A DNA stretch of 64,000 bases. Source: Clostridia bacterium (GTDB taxonomy: Bacteria; Bacillota; Clostridia; Oscillospirales; UBA644). Shown here piece after piece: positions 24,381-32,995 of this stretch. The notes under the pieces are model-generated. The model did no database searches, was not told the origin of the DNA, and saw only the letters and a program-made list of their open reading frames with translations. The number at the start of each line of letters is the position of its first letter. Position 1 is the first letter of the stretch. The translations under genes and the position numbers were made by a program. The stretch spans positions 118,309-182,308 of the forward strand of contig JAGBIM010000007.1 in NCBI GenBank assembly GCA_017934975.1, in the 5' to 3' direction.

Positions 24381-26174
24381 TTACAAATCGCAACCTTGCA
24401 CCACGTTGTTCGCCGAAAGCTCCGCGTCAATGTGGGCAAGGACTTTTTTCTTGTCTGCCGTCCATTTCGGCGCAATCAGAAGGTCGGCAGGCGGGTCTCC
24501 CGTCAGACGGTGTACCGCAATATGGGCGGGAAGCAAGGCAATGGCCCGCGCCACCAGGGAAACGTATTCCGATTCGGACAGGAGCGGAAAAGGATGCGTT
24601 TCGCATTGCTCGCCCCAAAGAGAGCCCTTTAAAATTTGTAACATCTGAATTTTGATTCCGTCGGTGTGGGAAGAAACGTAACGAACCGATTCCAGCATCT
24701 GCTCCTCCGTCTCCCCGGGAAGACCGAAAATCAAATGGGTAATGACCGAAATTCCGCGTTCATGCAGGGCAGAAACCGCAGACTCATACACCGAACGGGG
24801 ATACCCGCGGCCGAAGGATTCCGCCGTTTTATCCCAAGCGGTCTGCAGACCCAATTCTACCCAAAGAGGCTTTTGACGGTTCAAATCCGCCAGCAACTCC
24901 AAAATTTCTTCGGAAAGACAGTCGGGGCGGGTTGCAACGGACAGAACGGCCACCTCGGGATCCGTGATCGCCGCCGAGAACCGTTCCCGCAACACCGAAA
25001 CCGGCGCGTAAGTATTGGTATAGGCCTGAAAATAGGCAATATAACGGTATCCGGACCATTTGGAGGAGAGAGCTTCCTTTCCGACCCGAAGCTGTTCTTG
25101 AACCGATAAAAGAGGCGAGGGGGCAAACTCCCCGCTTCCTCCCGCAGAGCAGAAGGAGCATCCTCTTTTTCCGTTCTCCCGATTGGGACAGGAAAAGCCG
25201 CCGTTCAGGGGAATTTTAACCAGTTTTTCTCCGTAGGTTTCCCGCAGATGGTGATCGAGAGAACGATACCGCTCTGCCCGAAAAAGCCCTTGCGCCACCT
25301 CCTGCATATCGGGGGCGAGAGGGGCTTTGATCTGCAGACTTTTTCCCGTAACGGGATGCACAAAAGCGAGAGAAGAACAGTGTAAACCGTGGCGGGAGAG
25401 GATTCCGTCCCCCTCGTCTCCGTAAAGAAAATCCGAAACGAGAGGATGACCGATATGGGACAGATGGAGGCGGATCTGATGAGTGCGTCCCGTGCGGGGG
25501 AAAACCCGCAAAAGGGACAGATTCCCGTCGGTTTTTTCGGTTTCGTACTCGGTCAGAGCATCCTTTCCCCGCGGATCCACGATCCGTTGCACCGTGGCCG
25601 CTTCGGGACGATAAATGGGGGCGTTGATTCCCCCCCGCAAGGGCGGCTGACCGTGGACCAGAGCGTGATATTCTTTTTTGACCGCACCTTCCGCCAACTG
25701 ACGGCGCAGTTGATCGTGAGCGTAAGCATTTTTGGCAAAAAGAACGGCGCCTGAGGTGTTTGCGTCCAGACGCAGTACGCAACGGGAAACGAAGGTCTCC
25801 CCTTTTTCGTGAAAATAGGCGGTAAGCCCATTTGCCAGGGTATCGTCCACGTGCCCTTTGGAAGGATGGCAGGGCAAAAAGGGAGGCTTGTTAAGCAAAA
25901 TCAGATCGGAATCCTCATACAAAATATCCAGGGGCATGTTCGTTGCGACGAAGCCCGAATCCGCTCCGTGATCCCCCACGGAAATGCAGACCCGGTCCCC
26001 TTCCGAAAGGCGATCTGTGACAATGACACGGTTTCCGTTGACGGTAATGCCGTCCTCCCATTTTTTCAGGTCAATCAAAAGAGAGGCGGAAAGGCCCCAG
26101 GTTTTCCGCAAAAAATCCTTCACAGAACATCCTTCGGCGCTTGCGGGCACCTTTGCATAAAGTTTGCGTTCCAT
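24381..26174 (-). CDS. Fusion: RluA-type pseudouridine synthase + YhcC-like radical SAM protein
   Basis: This single 597-residue frame joins two normally separate proteins. Residues 1-70 look like an S4 RNA-binding domain and 80-295 like an RluA-family pseudouridine synthase, with catalytic Asp137 in CVLRLDANTSGAVLF and the PRTGRTHQIRLHL motif at 226-238. After a linker of only about ten residues comes a radical SAM protein of the YhcC (TIGR01212) type from about 303, with the family's spaced cluster ligands Cys329, Cys339 and Cys342 (FSCPN ... GCSFC), and HLIFGLPGETEEQML further on. Both halves look intact. The start is ATG 26174 after GGGAGGG. The first half should modify rRNA or tRNA uridines; YhcC-type proteins have no firmly known reaction. 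The fusion suggests both act on the same RNA or process. Confidence 0.9.
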   Translation of the reverse strand: MERKLYAKVPASAEGCSVKDFLRKTWGLSASLLIDLKKWEDGITVNGNRVIVTDRLSEGDRVCISVGDHGADSGFVATNMPLDILYEDSDLILLNKPPFLPCHPSKGHVDDTLANGLTAYFHEKGETFVSRCVLRLDANTSGAVLFAKNAYAHDQLRRQLAEGAVKKEYHALVHGQPPLRGGINAPIYRPEAATVQRIVDPRGKDALTEYETEKTDGNLSLLRVFPRTGRTHQIRLHLSHIGHPLVSDFLYGDEGDGILSRHGLHCSSLAFVHPVTGKSLQIKAPLAPDMQEVAQGLFRAERYRSLDHHLRETYGEKLVKIPLNGGFSCPNRENGKRGCSFCSAGGSGEFAPSPLLSVQEQLRVGKEALSSKWSGYRYIAYFQAYTNTYAPVSVLRERFSAAITDPEVAVLSVATRPDCLSEEILELLADLNRQKPLWVELGLQTAWDKTAESFGRGYPRSVYESAVSALHERGISVITHLIFGLPGETEEQMLESVRYVSSHTDGIKIQMLQILKGSLWGEQCETHPFPLLSESEYVSLVARAIALLPAHIAVHRLTGDPPADLLIAPKWTADKKKVLAHIDAELSANNVVQGCDL

Positions 26175-26316
26175 CCGGATCCCTCCCTTCGTTTTTTTCA
26201 TTATAAGTCAATCCTGTGTCATTTTTTTTACAATCCGCTCCATTTACAAAAAAACAAGATTTTGCCATAATTCCATGCTACAATAAAAAAAACGCATGCC
26301 GAAGGGAGATTTTACC

Positions 26317-28491
26317 ATGCCCATCCAATATTCCGAAGAATTGCGGCTGTTCCGCCTTGCTACGCCGAACACCGCCTATTTCTTCCACGTAAACGAAGGT
26401 GGATTTCTCGTCCACGATTATTACGGAAAAACCCTGCCCATCTGCGACCTGCGCTATCTTTCCGCCCGTGCGCACAAGGCCTCTTTCAGCCCCCAAAGCG
26501 CAGATTTGACCACCACGCCCGAAACGGCCCCCGTAGAATATTCCTGCAACGGAACGGGGGATTATCGCATCAGTGCCCTGCAGATCCGCGAGGTTCGGGG
26601 CAACGCATCGACGGATATCCGTTACGTTTCTCATAAAATCTATCCCGGAAAACCTGCCCTGAAGGGACAGCCCGCCACCTACGGAACCGAGGACGAGACC
26701 ACCACCCTGGAGGTTCTGACGCGGGATGACGTGACGGGAGCGGAAGTGACCTTGTATTACACGGTTTTTGAGCAATACGACGCGATTGCCCGTCACGCGA
26801 CGGTGACCAACACCTCCGATTACGAAATGAATCTGGAGCGGGTTTATTCCCTTTGCTGCGAGCTTCCCTTCGGAGATTGGGAGCTGTGCCATCTTTACGG
26901 AAGCTGGGCCAAAGAACGGCAATTTGAACGCAAAGAGTTGCCCCACGGCATCACCGCCGTGGAAAGTAAGCGAGGTTCCTCCAGCCATCACCACAATCCC
27001 TTTGCGGCGTTGGTAAAGAAAAACACCACGGAAGATGCGGGGGACGCCTACGGCTTCAATTTGGTCTACAGCGGAAACTTCTCCATTCAGGTGGAGCAAG
27101 ACTACGACGGAGACCTGCGCCTTCTGATGGGCATCAACCCCACGGATTTCGGCTGGAAGCTGGAACCGGGGGAAAGCTTTGAGACCCCTGAAGCAGTATC
27201 GGTCTATTCGGCCGAGGGCTTGGGCGGAATGAGCCGCACCTTCCATAAGCTTTACCGCAACAATCTCTGCCGAGGACCCTGGAAAAACGCGAAACGTCCC
27301 CTTCTGATCAACAACTGGGAAGGAACCTATTTCAACTTCAACGAAGAAAAGATCTACAACATCGCCAAGCAGGCGGGCGAACTGGGCGTGGAAATGCTGG
27401 TTCTCGACGACGGCTGGTTCGGAGCCCGCAACCACGATAAGGCGGGTTTAGGCGACTGGTTCGTCAACGAAGAAAAGATCAAGGGCGGTCTGCCCCTCCT
27501 CTCGCAACGCATTCACGATCTGGGCATGAAGTTCGGCCTTTGGTTTGAACCCGAAATGATCAACCCCGACAGCGATCTCTACCGCGCCCATCCCGATTGG
27601 TGCCTGCAGGTGGAAAACCGTCCCCTGTCCATAGGGCGGACTCAGTACGTGCTGGATATGTCCCGCAAGGACGTGCGGGATTACCTTTTCGACTGCATGG
27701 ATAAAATTCTGAAAACCACCCAAATCGAATATATCAAATGGGATTTCAACCGCAATCTGACGGAGGTAGCAAGCTTCCTGCTGGAGCCCTGCCGTCAGAA
27801 GGAGATTTTCCACCGTTACGTTTTGGGTCTGTACGAGCTTCTGGATCGCCTGTTGACCGCATATCCGGACCTTTTGCTGGAAGGATGTTCAGGAGGCGGC
27901 GGACGGTTTGACCCCGCCATGCTCTACTATTCGCCCCAGATCTGGACCAGCGACGATACGGACGCCATGGAGCGGTTGACCATCCAATACGGCACCTCCC
28001 TGTGCTATCCCACCTCCTCTATCTCCTCCCACGTTTCGGTCTGCCCCAACCATCAGACCAAGCGCACCACACCCCTCAAAACACGTGGGGACGTGGCCCT
28101 GGCAGGCTCCTTCGGGTACGAGCTGGACGTGACGAAGATGTCCGACGAGGAAAAGGAAGAGGTGAAAGGACAGATTGCGGAATATCATAAATATTACGAG
28201 CTGATCCATTTCGGAGACCTGTATCGGGTCATTCCTCCCAACGAATCGGAATGCGCCTGGGTATACGTTTCCGAGGACAAGAGCGAGGCCCTTCTGACCT
28301 TCGTTTGCGTTCGGTTCCGCGTTCAATCCCGCCGCGCGGTCTGTTTCCGCGGACTGGATCCGGAAAAGATCTACGCCGACGAGGAAGGGAAAGTCCTTCC
28401 CGGAAGCGCCTGGATGAACGGCGGCGTCAACAACGTAAAGTCCATGCAGGACGGCACCTCCTTCAAGATTCATCTGACCGAAGTAAAATAA
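26317..28491 (+). CDS. GH36 alpha-galactosidase
   Basis: The 724-residue enzyme matches family GH36 in length and motifs: an N-terminal beta-sandwich, a catalytic TIM barrel with the nucleophile Asp near residue 476 in IKWDFNRN, the CSGGGGRFD motif near 525, and the acid/base Asp in WTSDDTDA near 545. It removes alpha-galactosyl units from raffinose-family sugars, melibiose or galactomannan pieces. There is no signal peptide, so it acts on imported oligosaccharides. The start is ATG 26317 (CGAAGGGAG 8 bases upstream); an in-frame ATG at 26296 precedes the ribosome binding site. It stands alone, ending at a terminator, close to the sugar isomerases. Confidence 0.94.
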   Translation: MPIQYSEELRLFRLATPNTAYFFHVNEGGFLVHDYYGKTLPICDLRYLSARAHKASFSPQSADLTTTPETAPVEYSCNGTGDYRISALQIREVRGNASTDIRYVSHKIYPGKPALKGQPATYGTEDETTTLEVLTRDDVTGAEVTLYYTVFEQYDAIARHATVTNTSDYEMNLERVYSLCCELPFGDWELCHLYGSWAKERQFERKELPHGITAVESKRGSSSHHHNPFAALVKKNTTEDAGDAYGFNLVYSGNFSIQVEQDYDGDLRLLMGINPTDFGWKLEPGESFETPEAVSVYSAEGLGGMSRTFHKLYRNNLCRGPWKNAKRPLLINNWEGTYFNFNEEKIYNIAKQAGELGVEMLVLDDGWFGARNHDKAGLGDWFVNEEKIKGGLPLLSQRIHDLGMKFGLWFEPEMINPDSDLYRAHPDWCLQVENRPLSIGRTQYVLDMSRKDVRDYLFDCMDKILKTTQIEYIKWDFNRNLTEVASFLLEPCRQKEIFHRYVLGLYELLDRLLTAYPDLLLEGCSGGGGRFDPAMLYYSPQIWTSDDTDAMERLTIQYGTSLCYPTSSISSHVSVCPNHQTKRTTPLKTRGDVALAGSFGYELDVTKMSDEEKEEVKGQIAEYHKYYELIHFGDLYRVIPPNESECAWVYVSEDKSEALLTFVCVRFRVQSRRAVCFRGLDPEKIYADEEGKVLPGSAWMNGGVNNVKSMQDGTSFKIHLTEVK

Positions 28492-28498
28492 CGGAAAA

Positions 28499-28525
28499 GC
28501 ACCCCGAAGAAACTCTTCGGGGTGC
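28499..28525. terminator. Bidirectional terminator
   Basis: A perfect 12-bp stem (GCACCCCGAAGA / TCTTCGGGGTGC, loop AAC) lies between the convergent alpha-galactosidase and sugar isomerase genes, with GACTTTT on the plus side and a CTTTTCC on the minus side. Confidence 0.85.
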
Positions 28526-28540
28526 GACTTTTGTCTGAAA

Positions 28541-29326
28541 TTACAGAGTCTTGAGCTTTTCGTGGTTGGGCTTTACGTCTTCCCAGACGTGACCCGTGAA
28601 GGCGACCTCATAAAGGAAGGGGCCCGTATAATCGGCCTGTTCCAGAGCGGTCTGAACCTCATTCCAGTCAATATTCCCTTCCATGGGGAACCAGTGCTTT
28701 TCATCCACGAAATCGTAGTCGGAGATGTGGGTGGTGACGGCGTATTTGCCCACCTTCTTCACGAATTCCGTATGACTTTCCTTCAACAGATGGTTGACGT
28801 CAAAGCAGAGGCGGATGTCGGGATTATATTCCATAATCCGCTGAATTTCATCGGAACAGTTTCCGATGCAGAAACGGGGCAGCACTTCCACGCAAAGAGT
28901 GCTTCCGTGGGCTTTGCAGTAATCGGAAAGATCGGACAGATGACGCAGTGCGCGCTGAAAGCGGACTTCACGGGTTTCGGGGGAACGAAGCTCCACGTCT
29001 TCTCCGCTGGCATGGATAACCATGTGCTTGATTCCCGCAACGCCGCCGCCGTCAATGAGTGCTTTGTGGACGGGCAGGAAGGATTCCCAGTTTTCGTCCG
29101 TATCGTCGGGACGGTATGCACCGCGGCCGAAGGGCAGGTGGATGGACCAGACCTTCACACCGGTCTTCTTTTCCCATTCGGGAACCAGAGCCCAGTTTGC
29201 GGGATCGTCGTCTTGAATACAGGAAATTTCCACCAAGTCCAACCCCGCGTCTGCGGCGTGCTGAAGGGATTCTTCGGAAGCGCGGCCGATGGAAAGCCCC
29301 GTCTTCCACTGTTTACGGTCTGTCAT
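28541..29326 (-). CDS. Sugar phosphate isomerase/epimerase, paralog A
   Basis: This 261-residue TIM-barrel protein belongs to the xylose isomerase-like family. Metal-site segments include LVEISCI near residue 31, LCVEVLPRFC near 145, CFDVNHLLKESH near 178 and TTHISDYDFVDEKHW near 200. Its N terminus and whole architecture are very close to the gene at 30038-30826, so the two arose by duplication. The start is ATG 29326 following GGAGGTATTAGTT; an upstream frame extension crosses the promoter. It has its own perfect promoter at 29370-29398. The substrate is unknown; the motif DYDFVDEKHWFP is shared by both copies and could mark the subfamily. Confidence 0.88.
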   Translation of the reverse strand: MTDRKQWKTGLSIGRASEESLQHAADAGLDLVEISCIQDDDPANWALVPEWEKKTGVKVWSIHLPFGRGAYRPDDTDENWESFLPVHKALIDGGGVAGIKHMVIHASGEDVELRSPETREVRFQRALRHLSDLSDYCKAHGSTLCVEVLPRFCIGNCSDEIQRIMEYNPDIRLCFDVNHLLKESHTEFVKKVGKYAVTTHISDYDFVDEKHWFPMEGNIDWNEVQTALEQADYTGPFLYEVAFTGHVWEDVKPNHEKLKTL

Positions 29327-29369
29327 AACTAATACCTCCACAACCGATGTCTCGGTTTTGTTTGCTTTC

Positions 29370-29398
29370 ATTATAAAAATTTAATACGGTTTTGTCAA
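29370..29398 (-). promoter_or_regulatory. Perfect consensus sigma-A promoter
   Basis: Minus-strand TTGACA (29393-29398), 17-base spacer, TATAAT (29370-29375), followed by GAAA. It resembles the promoter of the paralog at 30874-30902. Confidence 0.88.
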
Positions 29399-29452
29399 TG
29401 CTTTGCGGGGAAACGTCACAGAAATGTCGGGGTGCCGTTCCTTTTCCCGATT

Positions 29453-29977
29453 TTAACGCAATTTTTTAGACAGATACAGAACCAGATCGTCGTCGTTGCA
29501 ACAGGGGGAATAGGGCTCGCAAACGGCCTTTCTGTACCACGCACCGCTTCCGTCGGGCAGATATCCCCGCTTCACGTAAATACGCTGTGCGTTTCCGTAA
29601 CCGCTGTGCAGACCCACGTTGAGCTGGACCGTATCCGACGTGCGGGACGCAAATTCCTCCGCAACGTCCAAAAGAACATTTCCGATGCCGTGGTTGCGAT
29701 ACTTCTCCAGCACGCCCAGATCAACGATTTCGGGGTATCCGCAATCCACGAAGGGCCCTGCGATGGAATAGGGATAGACGTTCACGTAGCCTGCAACGCA
29801 ACCGTTGTACTCCGCAACGAAGGAGGTGCACCGTCCTTCCGCCTGATGCTGAAGACGCATAAGGTATTTTTCAACCGACTGGTGCCATCCCTGAGCGATC
29901 TCCTCGTCGGTGATGATCTGCGCATCACTTTCCCGAAGATCCCGAATCCGGATTCCGTCCTTTTCATAATAAATCAT
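29453..29977 (-). CDS. GNAT family N-acetyltransferase
   Basis: The 174-residue protein has the GNAT fold order: beta1-alpha1 start (GIRIRDLRESDAQII), strands with FVAEYNGCVAGYVNVYP near residues 53-70, the acetyl-CoA pyrophosphate loop YRNHGIGNVLLD near 92-103 (R/Q-x-x-G-x-G/A type) and an AQRIYVKRGYLP segment near 128. It transfers an acetyl group from acetyl-CoA to an amine of unknown nature. The ATG at 29977 follows GTGAGGT. It lies between the two isomerase paralogs on the same strand; a terminator just upstream means that it is read either through that hairpin or from a promoter I cannot see. Its own stop is followed by the promoter of paralog A. Confidence 0.88.
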   Translation of the reverse strand: MIYYEKDGIRIRDLRESDAQIITDEEIAQGWHQSVEKYLMRLQHQAEGRCTSFVAEYNGCVAGYVNVYPYSIAGPFVDCGYPEIVDLGVLEKYRNHGIGNVLLDVAEEFASRTSDTVQLNVGLHSGYGNAQRIYVKRGYLPDGSGAWYRKAVCEPYSPCCNDDDLVLYLSKKLR

Positions 29978-29989
29978 ACGGTTACCTCA

Positions 29990-30025
29990 CAATAAAAAAC
30001 AAGGTCGGCGCCGACAGACGCCGAC
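29990..30025 (-). terminator. Rho-independent terminator
   Basis: On the minus strand GTCGGCG (30019-30025) pairs with CGCCGAC (30004-30010) and the sequence continues into CTTGTTTTTTATTG. It follows the isomerase ending at 30038. Confidence 0.78.
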
Positions 30026-30037
30026 GCCGAACCGTTT

Positions 30038-30826
30038 TTACAGTTCTTTCAATTTATTATGGTTCTTCTTCACGTCAGCCCAGGTGTATTCTTTGGGCAT
30101 GGTTTCATAGAGGAAGGGACCGGTGTAGTCAGCCTCTTCCAAAGCGGCCTGCAGTTCCTTCCAGTCGATCTTGCCGTCCATGGGGAACCAGTGCTTTTCA
30201 TCGGTGAAGTCGTAGTCGGAAATGTGGGTGGTGACGATCCACTTGCCAACCTTCTTGACGAAGTCCACGTGATTTTCGCGGAGCAGGTGGTTCACGTCGA
30301 AGCAGATGCGAAGGTCGGGGTTGGTCTCCATAAAGCGGAGCATTTCGTCGGAATCACGACCCAGGCAGGTACGGGGCAGGTCTTCGATACAAAGAACGCA
30401 ACCGTTCTCCTTGCAGATATCAGAAAGGATCTTCAGACGTTCGATGGCCAGCTGCATATACTTTTCCCGGTCTTCATCCTTGAAGGGCTCGCGGCTGGGA
30501 TGGATAACCATGTATTTGATACCCGCGCGTCCGCAACCTTCAATAAGGGGAATATCCCGATCCAACGTAATCTGCCATTTTTCCGGATCGTCGGCGGTAG
30601 GATCCGCCCAATTATCGCCCCACCAGCCGAAAGGAAGATGGCAGGACCAGGCCTTGACACCGGTCTTCTTTTCCCATTCGGGAACCAGAGCCCAGTTGGC
30701 GGGATCGTCGTCTTTGATGCAGGAGATCTCTACCAGATCCAGACCCGCATCCGCGGCGCGCTGCAGGGATTCTTCGGAAAGGCGGCCGATGGAAAGACCG
30801 GTTTTCCACTGTTTACGATCAGTCAT
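30038..30826 (-). CDS. Sugar phosphate isomerase/epimerase, paralog B
   Basis: This 262-residue xylose isomerase-like TIM-barrel protein is a close paralog of the gene at 28541-29326; the first 45 residues are almost identical (MTDRKQWKTGLSIGR start). Metal-site segments are LVEISCI, LCIEDLPRTCLG near 145, CFDVNHLLRENH near 178 and TTHISDYDFTDEKHWFP near 200. Copy B carries an insertion after SCHLPFG (WWGDNWADPTADDP) absent from copy A, so substrate pockets may differ. The ATG at 30826 follows GGAGGTATACGTT. A perfect promoter lies 48 bases upstream and a terminator follows. Epimerisation of a keto-sugar or inositol derivative is possible. Confidence 0.88.
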   Translation of the reverse strand: MTDRKQWKTGLSIGRLSEESLQRAADAGLDLVEISCIKDDDPANWALVPEWEKKTGVKAWSCHLPFGWWGDNWADPTADDPEKWQITLDRDIPLIEGCGRAGIKYMVIHPSREPFKDEDREKYMQLAIERLKILSDICKENGCVLCIEDLPRTCLGRDSDEMLRFMETNPDLRICFDVNHLLRENHVDFVKKVGKWIVTTHISDYDFTDEKHWFPMDGKIDWKELQAALEEADYTGPFLYETMPKEYTWADVKKNHNKLKEL

Positions 30827-30873
30827 AACGTATACCTCCGTTATTCGGGGTTCTACCCCGTTTTTCTGGTTTC

Positions 30874-30902
30874 ATTATAGATAAAAACGATTGATTTGTC
30901 AA
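30874..30902 (-). promoter_or_regulatory. Perfect consensus sigma-A promoter
   Basis: Minus-strand TTGACA (30897-30902), 17-base spacer, TATAAT (30874-30879). It drives isomerase paralog B. Confidence 0.88.
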
Positions 30903-30935
30903 TGGTTTTTTCCAAAAAATCACAAAAAAGACAAA

Positions 30936-30957
30936 GCCGCCAAAAAAACTCGGCGGC
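30936..30957 (-). terminator. Rho-independent terminator
   Basis: On the minus strand GCCGCC (30952-30957) pairs with GGCGGC (30936-30941) after a T-rich loop, and the flank reads TTTGTCTTTTTT. It ends the long leftward operon whose last gene stops at 30985. Confidence 0.8.
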
Positions 30958-30984
30958 GATATTCTTCATAAACGGAACGTCAGA

Positions 30985-32670
30985 TCATTCCGACACGTAG
31001 GCATCGGCGAAGGCACGGTAAAGAGCGTCTGCTTTTCCCTGCGCCGCGGCAGAGGTCTCGCCGCTGACCAGCAGATAGATCTTCACCTTCGGCTCGGTAC
31101 CGGAGGGACGGACGATGAGAACGGAGCCGTCGTCGAACACGTAATACAGCACGTCGGATTTGGGCAAATTCATAGCCCCTTCCGACAGATCGTACATTTT
31201 GGAAAGAGAGAGTCCGCCTAAACTTTCGGGACGGCTTGCACGCAGTTTTGCCATAAGAGCCTTCATTTTTTCGGGCGCGTCCACACCGGTCATAGTCAGG
31301 GAATGGGTCTTTTCAAAATAGACACCGAAACGCTGATAAAGAGCGTTCAACGCATCCGCAAGGCTCATGCCCTTTTCCCGATAGAAAGCGGCCATTTCCG
31401 CGATCAAAAGAGAGGCGGCGACCGCATCCTTATCCCGTGCGTAGGTGCCCGTAAGATAGCCGTAGGACTCCTCAAAGCCGAAGACGTAGGTGTGACTTCC
31501 GTCGGCTTCAAAATCCTTGATCTTTTCTCCGATAAACTTAAATCCCGTCAACACGTTGAACATGGTAACGCCGTAGGATTCACAGATGGCGGTGGCAAGC
31601 TCCGTGGAAACGATGGACTTGACCACGGCGGCGTTGGCGGGAAGATTTCCCGTTGCCTTGCGGGAGGACAGGACGTAATCCAGCAACAGAGCCCCCGTCT
31701 GATTTCCCGTAAGGGCAATAAATTCTCCCGTTGCGTCACGCACCACGACACCCACGCGGTCCGCATCCGGATCGGTTCCGATGATAAAATCCGCACCCAG
31801 CTGATCCGCCAGCTTCATGGCGATGGTAAAGCCCTCTTTATTTTCGGGGTTGGGAGACTTCACCGTGGGGAAATTGCCGTCCAGAACCATCTGCTCGGGA
31901 ACGCAGGTGATATTCTCAAATCCCGCCCGCTTCAAAGCCTCGGGAACGAGACGGTACCCCGTTCCGTGGAAAGGAGTATAAACGATGGTCAGATCCTTCT
32001 GGCGGGCAATTACGTTGGGATCGATGACGCAATCCAGCACGCAGGCGAGAAATTTTTCGTCGAAATCCTTGCCCAGAATCACGGTTTTTTCCCGCATTTC
32101 TTCGGCAGAAGCCACCTTCACGCCGTCGAAGATATCGGTGGCGCAGATGGAGGCGTAAACCACGTCGGCCTGCTCAAGGGACAACTGTGCTCCGTCTTCC
32201 CAATAGGCCTTATATCCGTTGTATTCCTTGGGATTGTGGGATGCGGTGATATTGATGCCCGCAATGCAATTCAGTTCCCGAACCGCAAAGGAAACCTCGG
32301 GGGTGGGGCGCAGTTCGTCAAACAAATACGCTTTAATGCCGTTTGCAACCAGCACGCGGCAGGATTCCTCCGCAAAAACGCGGGAAAAATTACGGCAATC
32401 GTGCCCGACGACAACACCGCGCTTGCAGGAGTCTTCCCCGCAGGAACGGATCAGATCCGCAAGCCCCTGGGTGGCCTGACGAACCACGTAGATATTCATG
32501 CGGTTGGTTCCGGCACCCAAAACGCCCCGCAAGCCGCCCGTACCGAAGGTCAGGCAAGCGCCGAAGCGTCCGCGGATTTCTTCTTCGTTTTCGGCGACCG
32601 CAGAAAGCTCGTTTTTGGTGGTGGCGTCCACCACGGGAGATTCCATCCACCGTTTCAACATTTCGTTCAT
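30985..32670 (-). CDS. Alpha-phosphohexomutase (phosphoglucomutase/phosphomannomutase)
   Basis: The 561-residue protein is a long-type bacterial phosphohexomutase, PgcA-like. It has FGTGGLRGVLGAGTNRMN near residue 42, the phosphoserine loop TASHNPKEYNGYK near 143, the metal loop DPDADRVGV near 295, the sugar-specificity loop GFEESYGYL near 385 and the phosphate-binding RPSGTEPKVKIY near 515. It interconverts glucose 1- and 6-phosphate (or mannose phosphates), feeding envelope glycan synthesis, which fits its place at the end of a cell-wall operon. The start is ATG 32670; AGGAAAT lies just upstream and a stronger AAGGTGG slightly further away. Confidence 0.93.
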   Translation of the reverse strand: MNEMLKRWMESPVVDATTKNELSAVAENEEEIRGRFGACLTFGTGGLRGVLGAGTNRMNIYVVRQATQGLADLIRSCGEDSCKRGVVVGHDCRNFSRVFAEESCRVLVANGIKAYLFDELRPTPEVSFAVRELNCIAGINITASHNPKEYNGYKAYWEDGAQLSLEQADVVYASICATDIFDGVKVASAEEMREKTVILGKDFDEKFLACVLDCVIDPNVIARQKDLTIVYTPFHGTGYRLVPEALKRAGFENITCVPEQMVLDGNFPTVKSPNPENKEGFTIAMKLADQLGADFIIGTDPDADRVGVVVRDATGEFIALTGNQTGALLLDYVLSSRKATGNLPANAAVVKSIVSTELATAICESYGVTMFNVLTGFKFIGEKIKDFEADGSHTYVFGFEESYGYLTGTYARDKDAVAASLLIAEMAAFYREKGMSLADALNALYQRFGVYFEKTHSLTMTGVDAPEKMKALMAKLRASRPESLGGLSLSKMYDLSEGAMNLPKSDVLYYVFDDGSVLIVRPSGTEPKVKIYLLVSGETSAAAQGKADALYRAFADAYVSE

Positions 32671-32705
32671 ATTTCCTATAAATCCACCTTTCGGGAAAAT
32701 GCAAA

Positions 32706-32963
32706 TCAAAGGGTGCGTTTCATCTCTTCCAGAGCCTCGGCCAACTGATCGGGGCAGGAGGTGCCTTTGGAGCCGCAACGAATCCCCTTCACCAGGGAAA
32801 TAACCTCTTCGGGGGTACGCCCTTCGGCAAGACGGGCAACTCCCTGGGTATTGCCCATGCAGCCGCCGGTAAAGCGAACGGCAGAAATCACGTTATTGTC
32901 GTCCACTTCAATATGAATGGCACGGGAACAAACGCCCCTGGTCTTGTAATCAAAGCTCTTCAT
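32706..32963 (-). CDS. TSCPD domain protein (TIGR03905 type)
   Basis: This 85-residue protein is a stand-alone TSCPD domain of the type called TIGR03905. It contains GVCSRAIHIEVDDNNVI at the start, a FTGGCMGNTQGVARL segment and the hallmark GTSCPDQLAEAL near the C terminus, with four conserved Cys residues (13, 41, 67, 73). The same domain occurs at the C terminus of some ribonucleotide reductases, where Cys residues may hold a metal or take part in redox steps. The function of the free form is not known. The ATG at 32963 follows AAAGGAGCG. It lies 35 bases before the phosphohexomutase gene in the same operon. Confidence 0.88.
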   Translation of the reverse strand: MKSFDYKTRGVCSRAIHIEVDDNNVISAVRFTGGCMGNTQGVARLAEGRTPEEVISLVKGIRCGSKGTSCPDQLAEALEEMKRTL

Positions 32964-32995
32964 AAAACGCTCCTTTGCGTATAGTATATGCAAAA

